Of a DNA stretch of 64,000 nt, positions 17,544-25,050 are shown piece by piece. The stretch covers positions 7,460 to 71,459 of the forward strand of contig CAZSYU010000009.1 of the NCBI GenBank assembly GCA_964611345.1, given 5' to 3'. The stretch's first letter is position 1. Every line of letters begins with the position of its first letter. The translations under genes were made by a program, and so were the position numbers. Below the pieces are notes generated by a model, which made no database searches, was not told the DNA's origin, and saw nothing but the letters and a program-made list of their open reading frames with translations. The stretch is from JALZVT01 sp964611345 (GTDB lineage: Bacteria > Pseudomonadota > Gammaproteobacteria > Pseudomonadales > Azotimanducaceae).

Positions 17544-20500
17544 TTGAAAATTTGGCCTACCCGCGGCGCCCTGCAGGGCCCCGCTCTGTGCGTACGCGCA
17601 GCTTGCTTGCTGTCTGAACAGCAGACCCGGCAACAGCAAGCCCTGCGAACAATAACCCCCAAAACGAAACAACTCAGCGCGAAACAACTCAGCGCGAAAC
17701 AACTCAGCGCATGGAAACTTGCCTGGCTTGTTGTCGCTTTGTTGTGTGCTAACACAGCCGTGCTAGCACAGCAGGAGTACATAAGGGGGGTGCGCATTGT
17801 GGCACCCCAGCAGCTTGTGGTCGATGGTACGGTGCCCGTCTCCATAAGATTTCTCGACAGTTCAAACCGGGAGGTTGCACCGGAACCTGGCAGACCTATA
17901 CGGGTCAGTCCTTCGGGCCTCTACCCCTGTAACAACGCACGATGTGCGGCGGCTGACTATTCCGAGGTGTTTGTTACCCAACCCGGTCAAATCGATTACA
18001 CGATTTACGTGCGTAGCCTGGTCGCCGGCGTCAATACCCTGCGAGTTACTCATCCCAATGGCAGCTCTGCCATGACAACTTTCCAGGCCGTTGCTAATCA
18101 AGGCGGTACTCCCGCAGCAAATACGGCCCCGGTGGCTAGCACCCCAACGCCAAGCACCCCTATGAGGTTTGGGCTGGCCAATGGCACCCCGTCGTTGACG
18201 CTTGGCAGTTGCACCGAAGTCGTCGTCAATCTGTTGAACAGTGCAGGCCAACGGGTAGCACTGAGTAATCCCCGCAACGTAACGCTGAGTCCAGGCGGTG
18301 GCGTCCACCCTTCTGTGGATCAGTGCGCCAGCTATCAAAACGATCCTGTTTCAATTCCTGGGGGTAGAGACAGCTTTACGTTCTACGCCTATGTGGTCAC
18401 TCCTTACCAAGGGCTCGGGGCTGTGACTCTCAGTGCTTCGGGCATGGAACAGTTGGTAATTCCATTCACTGCCGGAAACGGCGCGCCTGCACCCGCGGCT
18501 CCCGTGCCCCCACCCAGCGTAGCCGGTCCTACAGCGACACCTCCTCCGTCAAGTGCACCAACGGCTCCCCCAACAGCGCCTATCGCTAACCTCGGCGACA
18601 TCGGGGTCTGGGCAAACAGTGGTGAGGAAAAAATCGTTCAGGAAGAGACTCGCTCCTTCACTCGCGACACAACTAACAGTCACTGGGATGGCACCACTAT
18701 CCGCACCTTCGGGGCACGCAACGAAGTGGTTTCATTCAACGTTATCGTTGACAACCGCGGCGCCGATCTAAACGCTGTACGCGCAGATTTCAATCGGCTC
18801 GATAGCGCCAATTATTCGCTCGTTAGCTCAAACTCTTCCGCAGCGAACGTATTCGACTGGCGCAATCGGCCCATCGAAGTGTTCGCAGTAGGCTATCTGA
18901 GGGTGCATGGTCTGAGTCGAATCGCATACGAGCTGTACGACGAAACCCATACGCCCGAGAAGCTGCGTCGGCCCTATCAAGACTTGCATCCAGTGGGTCC
19001 CGCCATTGGCTCTGGCAGCTGGTTTGATCGACCCCACCACAACAAGTCGTACCCGGATATTGCCGTTCCTCAGGAAGTGCAGACGACTACACGCATCCGT
19101 TCAGGCAATTCACAGAGCTTTTGGGTAGACATTTACATACCCAAAGACGCGCCAGCAGGCTTGCTGACTGGCACAGTGAGAGTAACCAATGGCTCGCAAG
19201 CCATCGCCAACATACCCGTTGAAATTACCGTGGCTAACTTTACGCTCAATGACGAAAGCCAGGCGAAATCCATGGTATTTCTTGGCGATCTGGATATCGC
19301 CGAACGTTACTTCACCGGTTCTGGTGCAGCCGGTCAGCTACCGCAATCCAGCTACGCCGACTACCGCCGTGTGATTGATCGACACTTTATGCTGGCATGG
19401 CGGCACCGTCTGAGTCTGATCGATGGCAACGCCCTCGTCGCGTTCTCAACGACACCAACCGATGCACCCAATCAAGACTGGCAGCGCCGCCTGCGTGGCG
19501 ACCTCTACACAGCCGACAACGGTTACGTGGGCCCAGGAGCAAATCTTCCACACGATGTTTTCAGCATAGGTACTTACTCCAACTGGTTGCGTTGGTGGAA
19601 CCTGGCAAATTACGACCCTGCTTATCCCAATTACGATTCCAGCCTGCCCCGGCAAACGCTGATCAACACTTTGAATTCCCGCACCGATCAATGGGAAAAC
19701 TGGTTCAGAAACAACGCGCCAAACGTAAAACGCTTCCTCTATGTTGATGATGAGCCCGCCTTCTCAACTTCTCGAGACCCCAACTTCTCAACCGTTGATT
19801 TCGCGAACCTTGTTAGCGGCATAGTAAAGAACAACCCAGGCCCAGGTGGCGACCTGCAGACATTCATTACTGCTAGCCCACTTGGCTATGAGCACGAACT
19901 GCCAGACACCAACATTCTTGGCGATGTCATCGCCCACGGCGAAACCGCCCCCTGGAACGCTGCAACCAACGCGCTTAACGCGGATCCAGATCGCGAATAC
20001 TTCATGTACAACGGTCGGCGCCCAGCATCGGGTACCTTTGTGATTGACGACGACGGCGTCGCGTTACGCGAACTGCCCTGGGGTCAGTACAAACTAGGCA
20101 TTGAGCGCTGGTTCTACTGGAGCAGCACTTACTACGACAACTTTCAGGGTGGCCCCAGCTTGCGGAATCTGGCCGAAGTTGACGCTCAGGGCCCAAACTA
20201 CAGGCGTGGTAGCCAAACCAACGTGTTCAAGAGCGCTCAGACGTTTGGTGGGCACACGCACTTCGACGCATCAATTGGTGAGACCGGCTGGAACTACTCA
20301 AATGGCGATGGTGTGCTGTTCTACCCTGGTACCGATCAGGTGTTTCCGGAAGAGAACCTTAACCTGCAAGGACCCATCGCCAGCTTGCGCCTTAAGTACT
20401 GGCGCCGTGGTGTGCAAGACGTGATCTATCTGGAACAGGCCATGGCCCGCGATCCGGTAGCTACCCAGGCGATCATCAACGAAATGGTGCCGGAAGTAAT

Positions 20501-20636
20501 GTGGGAACTTGGCGTCGCCAATCCTCTCGATCCAACTTACGTGCACAAACCACCCAGCTGGTCGAATAACCCTGATGACTGGGAAAACGCCCGGCGACTT
20601 CTTGGCAACATTATTCTCGGCAACAGCTCGCTGTAG
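17544..20636 (+). CDS. Secreted GH123/DUF4091-like protein (paralog)
   Basis: A 1030-residue protein. The TTG start has GGAG six bases upstream; no in-frame ATG precedes the signal sequence. An unusually long leader of about 60 residues, including three K-Q-L-S-A repeats, precedes the hydrophobic segment L-A-W-L-V-V-A-L-L-C-A-N-T-A-V-L-A. Then come an Ig-like domain with R-S-L-V-A-G-V-N-T-L-R-V-T-H-P-N-G, one two-cysteine module (L-S-P-G-G-G-V-H-P-S-V-D-Q-C), a Pro/Thr/Ala linker and the catalytic region. The Asp-Glu pair is in F-L-Y-V-D-D-E-P (Asp736-Glu737), and DUF4091 is at the end. The catalytic regions of the two paralogs match nearly block for block, for example W-G-Q-Y-K-L-G-I and R-R-P-A-S-G-T-F. 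Confidence 0.82.
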   Translation: MKIWPTRGALQGPALCVRAACLLSEQQTRQQQALRTITPKTKQLSAKQLSAKQLSAWKLAWLVVALLCANTAVLAQQEYIRGVRIVAPQQLVVDGTVPVSIRFLDSSNREVAPEPGRPIRVSPSGLYPCNNARCAAADYSEVFVTQPGQIDYTIYVRSLVAGVNTLRVTHPNGSSAMTTFQAVANQGGTPAANTAPVASTPTPSTPMRFGLANGTPSLTLGSCTEVVVNLLNSAGQRVALSNPRNVTLSPGGGVHPSVDQCASYQNDPVSIPGGRDSFTFYAYVVTPYQGLGAVTLSASGMEQLVIPFTAGNGAPAPAAPVPPPSVAGPTATPPPSSAPTAPPTAPIANLGDIGVWANSGEEKIVQEETRSFTRDTTNSHWDGTTIRTFGARNEVVSFNVIVDNRGADLNAVRADFNRLDSANYSLVSSNSSAANVFDWRNRPIEVFAVGYLRVHGLSRIAYELYDETHTPEKLRRPYQDLHPVGPAIGSGSWFDRPHHNKSYPDIAVPQEVQTTTRIRSGNSQSFWVDIYIPKDAPAGLLTGTVRVTNGSQAIANIPVEITVANFTLNDESQAKSMVFLGDLDIAERYFTGSGAAGQLPQSSYADYRRVIDRHFMLAWRHRLSLIDGNALVAFSTTPTDAPNQDWQRRLRGDLYTADNGYVGPGANLPHDVFSIGTYSNWLRWWNLANYDPAYPNYDSSLPRQTLINTLNSRTDQWENWFRNNAPNVKRFLYVDDEPAFSTSRDPNFSTVDFANLVSGIVKNNPGPGGDLQTFITASPLGYEHELPDTNILGDVIAHGETAPWNAATNALNADPDREYFMYNGRRPASGTFVIDDDGVALRELPWGQYKLGIERWFYWSSTYYDNFQGGPSLRNLAEVDAQGPNYRRGSQTNVFKSAQTFGGHTHFDASIGETGWNYSNGDGVLFYPGTDQVFPEENLNLQGPIASLRLKYWRRGVQDVIYLEQAMARDPVATQAIINEMVPEVMWELGVANPLDPTYVHKPPSWSNNPDDWENARRLLGNIILGNSSL
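17666..17710 (+). repeat. 15-bp in-frame triplication in the leader
   Basis: GAAACAACTCAGCGC occurs three times in a row without change, encoding the repeated K-Q-L-S-A unit just before the signal peptide of the plus-strand paralog. It is in frame and looks like a recent slippage duplication. Confidence 0.95.
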
Positions 20637-20648
20637 TCGGTACTTTTT

Positions 20649-21275
20649 TCACTTGGGCGCCTGGGATCCCAGCTCCGGTCGCGGACGATTGCGGTCAAGG
20701 TAGCGGAAACGCCACCACGCGTTATAAGGGTGCACATCGTGAGTCGGGCCATTGGCATTTTCCAGCGGCTCGCCCTGATTCGCCCAGGCGAAGATAGAAC
20801 CGGCCAGATTCACCACCCGTCCAGCGGGGGCCGAAGAGGCTCTCGCAGGACTGGAAGACTCCCGGGCTAGAAGGTCACGCGCCGCGATCGACGATCGCAC
20901 ACCCACTGTGCAATAGAACACCAGATCCCGGTCCGGATATCGCCGTCGCAACTCATCGACCTGCATGGGTGTAGGTGCATGGACGGCACCCGGCAGATGA
21001 CTGCGTTCGTATTCACCCGCCGCACGCACATCCACCAGCAGTGCATCCGCATATTCCGTCTTAAGGGCCGCCACAGAGATGTGGGTGACCTCGGCATAAT
21101 CCGCCGCGATTTCGCGTTCGAGTTCGACCAGCCGATGGGCCGCAGGCGAGCTATTTTCGAGCCCAATGACCCCGCTGGAGACCATGAGAAGCCCCCAAAA
21201 CAACAGCTTAGCCAGGCGCAATCCCCCTGGTTTAGGCCGCCGGGCCAGCACTTCCGATGGCGAGGGTTCAACCAT
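20649..21275 (-). CDS. Membrane-anchored rhodanese-domain protein
   Basis: A 208-residue protein using ATG 21275, which has a GGAGA ribosome-binding site nearby; the frame is open about 130 bases further upstream, but that region is likely promoter. One N-terminal hydrophobic segment (L-A-K-L-L-F-W-G-L-L-M-V-S-S-G-V-I-G-L) is followed by a rhodanese domain with L-L-V-D-V-R-A-A-G-E-Y-E-R-S-H-L-P-G-A-V-H and the catalytic loop F-Y-C-T-V-G-V-R-S. The domain transfers or senses sulfane sulfur; the anchor places it outside the cytoplasm. It is a single-copy, normal cysteine rhodanese, unlike the TGA-containing one 3 kb away. Confidence 0.82.
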   Translation of the reverse strand: MVEPSPSEVLARRPKPGGLRLAKLLFWGLLMVSSGVIGLENSSPAAHRLVELEREIAADYAEVTHISVAALKTEYADALLVDVRAAGEYERSHLPGAVHAPTPMQVDELRRRYPDRDLVFYCTVGVRSSIAARDLLARESSSPARASSAPAGRVVNLAGSIFAWANQGEPLENANGPTHDVHPYNAWWRFRYLDRNRPRPELGSQAPK

Positions 21276-21296
21276 GAAACTTATCTCCGGTATAAT
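21267..21296 (+). promoter_or_regulatory. Sigma-70-like promoter for the small exported protein
   Basis: A perfect TATAAT at 21291-21296, with a weak -35 (TTCAAC, 21267-21272) 18 bp upstream. A second -10-like TATACT follows at 21302. Transcription from here would give a short leader before ATG 21340. The promoter overlaps the 5' end of the divergent rhodanese gene. Confidence 0.5.
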
Positions 21297-21339
21297 GGTC
21301 GTATACTTACCACAAATTTCAGACCGGGAGCTCAGGCGC

Positions 21340-21807
21340 ATGTTCAAACTATTTTCTCGGGGGGGTTCAGCCATCCCCGCTAACACTTCTTTCCTGCGAG
21401 CGGCCAAGATCGCCGCTGTAGGCCTGGGCTTTGCCCTCGTTGCGCCTCTGGGCGCGTTCGCTTCGGGCGGCGGCGGCGGCGGCTACTCTGGCGCAGGTTC
21501 AGCCGGCGTCCCCACACCGGCTCCCCGACAAGTGGATGAAGTGTATGAGTTCGGCAAGTCGATCTACCTTGGTCGAGCACCTGGCAGCCAAAAGATTAAG
21601 TACTGCGTGAAAGTAGACGGGGAGACCAAAAAACTCCGCGGCCGGACTTTGCGTCAGTATAAGGGCAGCAAGCAGGTTGACTTCGCCAATGCGCTCTACA
21701 ACTGCGAAGCCCCTGAGGAGCGCGCGCTACTCAAGATCAAGCGCGAAGAAGTCGCTTACGTTCTGTACTACCTGAACAAGCGTTACAAGCTCGATCTGCA
21801 GTCGTAA
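21340..21807 (+). CDS. Exported Gly-rich small protein
   Basis: A 155-residue protein from ATG 21340, with GGGAG nine bases upstream. It has a signal peptide (A-A-K-I-A-A-V-G-L-G-F-A-L-V-A-P-L-G-A-F-A), then a G-G-G-G-G-G stretch and a short Pro/Ala linker. The mature domain has Y-E-F-G-K-S-I-Y-L-G-R, K-Y-C-V-K-V-D-G and Y-N-C, followed by E-E-V-A-Y-V-L-Y-Y-L-N-K-R-Y-K-L-D-L. The pattern is that of a cytochrome-c-like alpha-helical domain but has only two cysteines and no CxxCH, so haem is unlikely. I do not recognise the family with confidence. Its stop is adjacent to that of the convergent glycosyltransferase gene. Confidence 0.7.
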   Translation: MFKLFSRGGSAIPANTSFLRAAKIAAVGLGFALVAPLGAFASGGGGGGYSGAGSAGVPTPAPRQVDEVYEFGKSIYLGRAPGSQKIKYCVKVDGETKKLRGRTLRQYKGSKQVDFANALYNCEAPEERALLKIKREEVAYVLYYLNKRYKLDLQS

Positions 21808-23250
21808 CTAGGTAGGTAACGCAGACGTCCTGGCGCTGTGGGCCCGCCAAAGGTCCCAGCCCACGGCGGCGGCAATCAGTGAGAATTCCAGCGCCACCAC
21901 GGCGCCTGGAATTTCGTAGAGGCCCAGGCCTGCATTGCCCGAGAGGTTTATTCCCGTCACATAGCTCAACCCCAAAGCAATACTTGCAACCCAGGGTGTG
22001 ACCCACTGTTGGCCGCGCAGCTTGAGCACAGCGAAGGGCAACCACCACACGAGATACCAGGGGTTTAGCGCCGGCAAGACCAGAAGAAACACCCCAATCA
22101 GCCATACGAGCGGCAACTCTCCCAGGCGCGCGAGTCGCGCTGCGAATAGGTGTTGTGAGGCAACCTGCCCCGCTTGTGGCTGCGCAGCCATCTCGGCAAG
22201 CAACCAACGCGCCAACTGCCACAACCACAACAGCGTAAAGCTCCCCAACAGCACCGGTTTTACCGCGGCTGCAGTCAAACCCAGCGCCACAAGCCAGCTT
22301 TGCCATTCAAAGGCAAGCAGATACAGCGGCGCGTTGAACAACCAATCGTCGCCCATCGCTCGCAGCCCTTCGGGTAGCCAAATCGCCTCGAGCGTTTGTT
22401 GGGCAAGCAGAAACGGCGCGCTTAACAGTCCAATCGCGCTCGCAAAGCCCAGCATCGCACGCCAGCGCAATGCGATTAGGAAGGGCGCGATAACCAGCGC
22501 AAAAGGTTTCACGCCCGTTGCAAGGCCAAGGCAAACACCCAACCAAAACCAACGTTCTCGACAATAGAGCAAGAGTGCGAGTACAACAAAAAACGCGCCC
22601 ATGACGTCAGGGTGAGCCGTGGTTGCAAACTCCTTGATCAACAGGGGTGACCACGCGTAGAGCACCCAACCGCCAAACAACAGCGCCGAGCGCCCCGCAC
22701 AGAGCTTAACCAACACCAGTAAAACACCAAGATCGGCAACCGCTGCCACCAATTGCAGGGGCCATACTTCACCGGGAGCGACTGCATAGCCCAGGGCGTA
22801 CCACAGCTGCAGTGTCGGCCCATACACCGTAGCGACCCACGGGTAGTTAATGCCATCGAGTATCTCGACAAACCCATCACTAATACTCTCATTGTCAAAC
22901 CAAAGCGCAGGCGCTGTACCATAGGGTTGCCAGGTTTCAACCACCATTCGGCCATCCCAAAGGTAGCGGTAAAAATCGTCCTCCAGCACTGGAAACGTGC
23001 ACACACCCAGCAGCCGGAACAACACGGCAAAGGCCAACAGCCAGCCGATAGCATCCCGCGGCGGCTGCGAGGTCTGCGCCAGCACCAGCACCAGCACCAG
23101 CACTATGGCTGTGGCCGCCCCATAGACCATGGCTGCCAGCGCGAGCGTCACATCACCATAGCCACGGGACGCAACCATCAGCACTGCGTACAGCAGAGCT
23201 GTACAGACACCAAAAATCTTTATCAAACTACTGGGGTTTTGTACGGTCAT
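21808..23250 (-). CDS. Membrane glycosyltransferase (GT87/mannosyltransferase-like)
   Basis: A 480-residue multispanning protein using ATG 23250. The N-terminal loop F-P-V-L-E-D-D-F-Y-R-Y-L-W-D-G-R, next to the first helices, is the catalytic acidic motif of GT-C fold, polyprenyl-phosphate-sugar-dependent glycosyltransferases (GT87/DUF2029 or MptB-like). About ten transmembrane helices follow, and a late motif N-P-W-Y-L-V-W-W-L-P-F. It transfers a sugar on the outer face of the inner membrane; the sugar and acceptor are unknown. The first helix codes V-L-V-L-V-L-V-L from a hexanucleotide repeat. The start lies only seven bases from that of the divergent GT2 gene; a TTG or other start upstream is possible. 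Confidence 0.82.
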   Translation of the reverse strand: MTVQNPSSLIKIFGVCTALLYAVLMVASRGYGDVTLALAAMVYGAATAIVLVLVLVLAQTSQPPRDAIGWLLAFAVLFRLLGVCTFPVLEDDFYRYLWDGRMVVETWQPYGTAPALWFDNESISDGFVEILDGINYPWVATVYGPTLQLWYALGYAVAPGEVWPLQLVAAVADLGVLLVLVKLCAGRSALLFGGWVLYAWSPLLIKEFATTAHPDVMGAFFVVLALLLYCRERWFWLGVCLGLATGVKPFALVIAPFLIALRWRAMLGFASAIGLLSAPFLLAQQTLEAIWLPEGLRAMGDDWLFNAPLYLLAFEWQSWLVALGLTAAAVKPVLLGSFTLLWLWQLARWLLAEMAAQPQAGQVASQHLFAARLARLGELPLVWLIGVFLLVLPALNPWYLVWWLPFAVLKLRGQQWVTPWVASIALGLSYVTGINLSGNAGLGLYEIPGAVVALEFSLIAAAVGWDLWRAHSARTSALPT

Positions 23251-23257
23251 ACCCTCT

Positions 23258-24013
23258 ATGTACCATGACAAGACAATTGGCGTCGTTATTCCGGCCCATA
23301 ATGAAGAGCAGAGCATCGCTTTGGTGGTGCAGGAGCTCGTCGAAACAGGCTTGATTGACAAGATTGTCGTCTGCGACAACGCGTCCAGCGATACCACGGC
23401 CGCGACCGCGAGAGCGGCCGGAGCTTTAGTGGTCAGCGAAGCGGAAAAGGGCTACGGCGCGGCCTGCCTAAAGGCCATGGCTGAACTCACGGACGTTGAT
23501 TGCACCGTCTTTGTCGACGGCGACCATTCGGTGTGCGCTAGTGAACTGCCGATACTGCTCGACGCCTGGCTCGCCGGTGCCGAGCTGGTCATCGGCTCGA
23601 GAACACTCGGCGAAATGGAGCAGGGCGCCCTGACTCCCCATCAACGCTGGGGCAACCGACTAGCAAGTTTTCTGCTAACCACTCTATGGTCGACACCAGT
23701 AACGGACCTCGGTCCGTATCGCGCGATGGGGACCGACGCCCTGCAGGCACTGGCGATGCAAGAACGCACCTATGGCTGGACTGTGGAGATGCAGGCAAAG
23801 GCGCTCGCTGCTGGGCTAACTGTCGCCGAGGTCCCCGTGACCAGTCTGCGGCGTATCGGCGTCTCCAAAGTCAGCGGCACCTGGCGCGGCAGCGTAGGTG
23901 CCGCGATCGGTATTTTGACGACTATCGCAAAGATTGGTGGCCCGTCGCTCTGGGCGCGCTTGCGCGCCCGGCTTTCAGGTTCTACGAAGAGCTCTCTACC
24001 CGTCGACACCTGA
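23258..24013 (+). CDS. Family 2 glycosyltransferase
   Basis: A 251-residue cytoplasmic GT-A enzyme. Nucleotide-sugar binding is shown by I-G-V-V-I-P-A-H-N-E-E-Q-S at the N-terminus, V-V-C-D-N-A-S-S-D-T-T and the D-x-D motif in F-V-D-G-D-H. A late G-W-T-V-E-M-Q-A-K-A segment is the acceptor-site motif of dolichyl/undecaprenyl-phosphate sugar synthases. It likely makes the lipid-linked sugar donor used by the divergently encoded GT87-like enzyme. The C-terminus is short and has no strong membrane segments. Confidence 0.88.
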   Translation: MYHDKTIGVVIPAHNEEQSIALVVQELVETGLIDKIVVCDNASSDTTAATARAAGALVVSEAEKGYGAACLKAMAELTDVDCTVFVDGDHSVCASELPILLDAWLAGAELVIGSRTLGEMEQGALTPHQRWGNRLASFLLTTLWSTPVTDLGPYRAMGTDALQALAMQERTYGWTVEMQAKALAAGLTVAEVPVTSLRRIGVSKVSGTWRGSVGAAIGILTTIAKIGGPSLWARLRARLSGSTKSSLPVDT

Positions 24014-24066
24014 GCTCCTGCGCTAACCAGTACTGTTAACATTGCGTCCGAACACAAGGATTCATA

Positions 24067-25032
24067 GTGGAAGACGCTCTAATCGCTGCCAGCAGTTTTC
24101 TGGCGACACACGGCTATCTGGTAATTTTTGCCTGGGTGTTTCTCGACCAGGCCGCTTTGCCCATACCATCGCTGCCTATGCTGATTGCCGCCGGTGCTTT
24201 GGTGGCAACCGGCGTATTCGATCTCACTACAGTAATAGCAACAGCAAGCCTGGCCGCTCTGCTGGCTGATGTGCTCTGGTATCAGCTTGGGAAGAAAGGC
24301 GGCGACAAGGCGATTAGCTATGTATGCAAGCTATCGCTCGAGCCCGCTAGCTGCGTAACCACCACCCGCAACGCCTTTGGGCGCTTTGGCCCAGTGACCA
24401 TTGTGATCGCCAAGTATTTGCCTGGCGTCCAAACACTGGCTCCCGCATCCGCAGGATTTGTGGGCGCTCCGTTCTTCGGCTTTCTGGCGCTAGACCTGCT
24501 TGGCACACTGCTCTATGTGTTGCCACTCGTTATCGGTGGCTATCTGTTTCAACCTCAACTGCTGAACGCCTTAAACACCATCGGCAATCTGAGTGGCGGT
24601 CTTGGCCTGCTATTATTTGCCATCGTCGGCAGTTACGTCGCTTTCAAAGCTGCGCAATGGATGGTGTTTCTTCGCGGTCACAGGTTGCGCCGTCTCACCG
24701 TCGAAGCCCTGCATGAGCGACGGCTGGCAGGCGAACCAATTACGGTCATCGACTTACGCCAACGCCTCGACTACGAGTTTCAGCCGAGCATTATTCCCGG
24801 TGCTTTGCGAATCCCCATTACCGATATACCTGCCCGCAGTGCGGAGGTACCCGACGAGTTTGATGTGGCGCTGGTATGCACGTGACCTAGCGAAGCCTCG
24901 AGCGCTCGGGTAGCGCTGTATTTACAGAAGCACGGCATCCGCCGGGTGTTCCCGGTCGCCGGAGGCATGAGCCGCTGGCTCGAATTGGGCTACCCGGTAG
25001 AAAATGTCACGCCGCCCAGTCAGTTGACCTGA
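24067..25032 (+). CDS. DedA-rhodanese fusion selenoprotein (in-frame TGA)
   Basis: A 321-residue inner-membrane protein if TGA 24883-24885 is read as selenocysteine (residue 273). Residues 1-200 are a DedA/SNARE-associated domain, with F-L-D-Q-A-A-L-P-I-P-S-L-P and I-A-K-Y-L-P-G-V-Q-T-L-A-P-A-S-A-G. A rhodanese domain follows: I-T-V-I-D-L-R-Q-R-L-D-Y-E, I-I-P-G-A-L-R-I-P, then V-A-L-V-C-T-U-P-S-E-A-S-S-A-R and, without a frame change, H-G-I-R-R-V-F-P-V-A-G-G-M-S-R-W-L-E-L-G-Y-P-V-E, ending at TGA 25030. Cysteine homologues, from memory, read C-x-C-P-N-E here, so Sec replaces the second cysteine. A SECIS-like hairpin lies just after the TGA. Ordinary gene finding stops at 24885. A nonsense mutation or base error is the alternative; intact coding downstream argues against decay. 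Confidence 0.85.
24886..24917 (+). promoter_or_regulatory. Putative bacterial SECIS hairpin
   Basis: AGCGCT (24901-24906) pairs with AGCGCT (24912-24917), with loop CGGGT, 15 bases after the TGA. The apical loop starts 22 nt past the UGA and has a G in its second position, matching the rule of thumb for bacterial SECIS elements (loop 16-37 nt away, G among the first two loop bases). The same bases encode the conserved S-A-R-V-A-L, so part of the pairing could be accidental. Confidence 0.6.
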
Positions 25033-25050
25033 GCGTCTAGTGCAGCAAGA

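Noticed and set aside
17291..17845. A 184-codon minus-strand ORF
   Set aside because: It is antisense to the signal and leader of the large plus-strand paralog and has a low-complexity, repeat-derived composition (L-S-C-F-A repeats).
23079..23104. Hexanucleotide repeat in the GT87-like gene as a separate repeat element
   Set aside because: It is within the coding sequence of a transmembrane helix (V-L-V-L-V-L-V-L) and is short; it is noted with that gene only.
24886..25032. Treating the stretch after TGA 24885 as non-coding or as a pseudogene fragment
   Set aside because: The same frame gives a full, well-conserved rhodanese C-terminus with no further stop until the natural end, and a SECIS-like hairpin lies just after the TGA. 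This fits selenocysteine better than decay, though a sequencing error cannot be ruled out.
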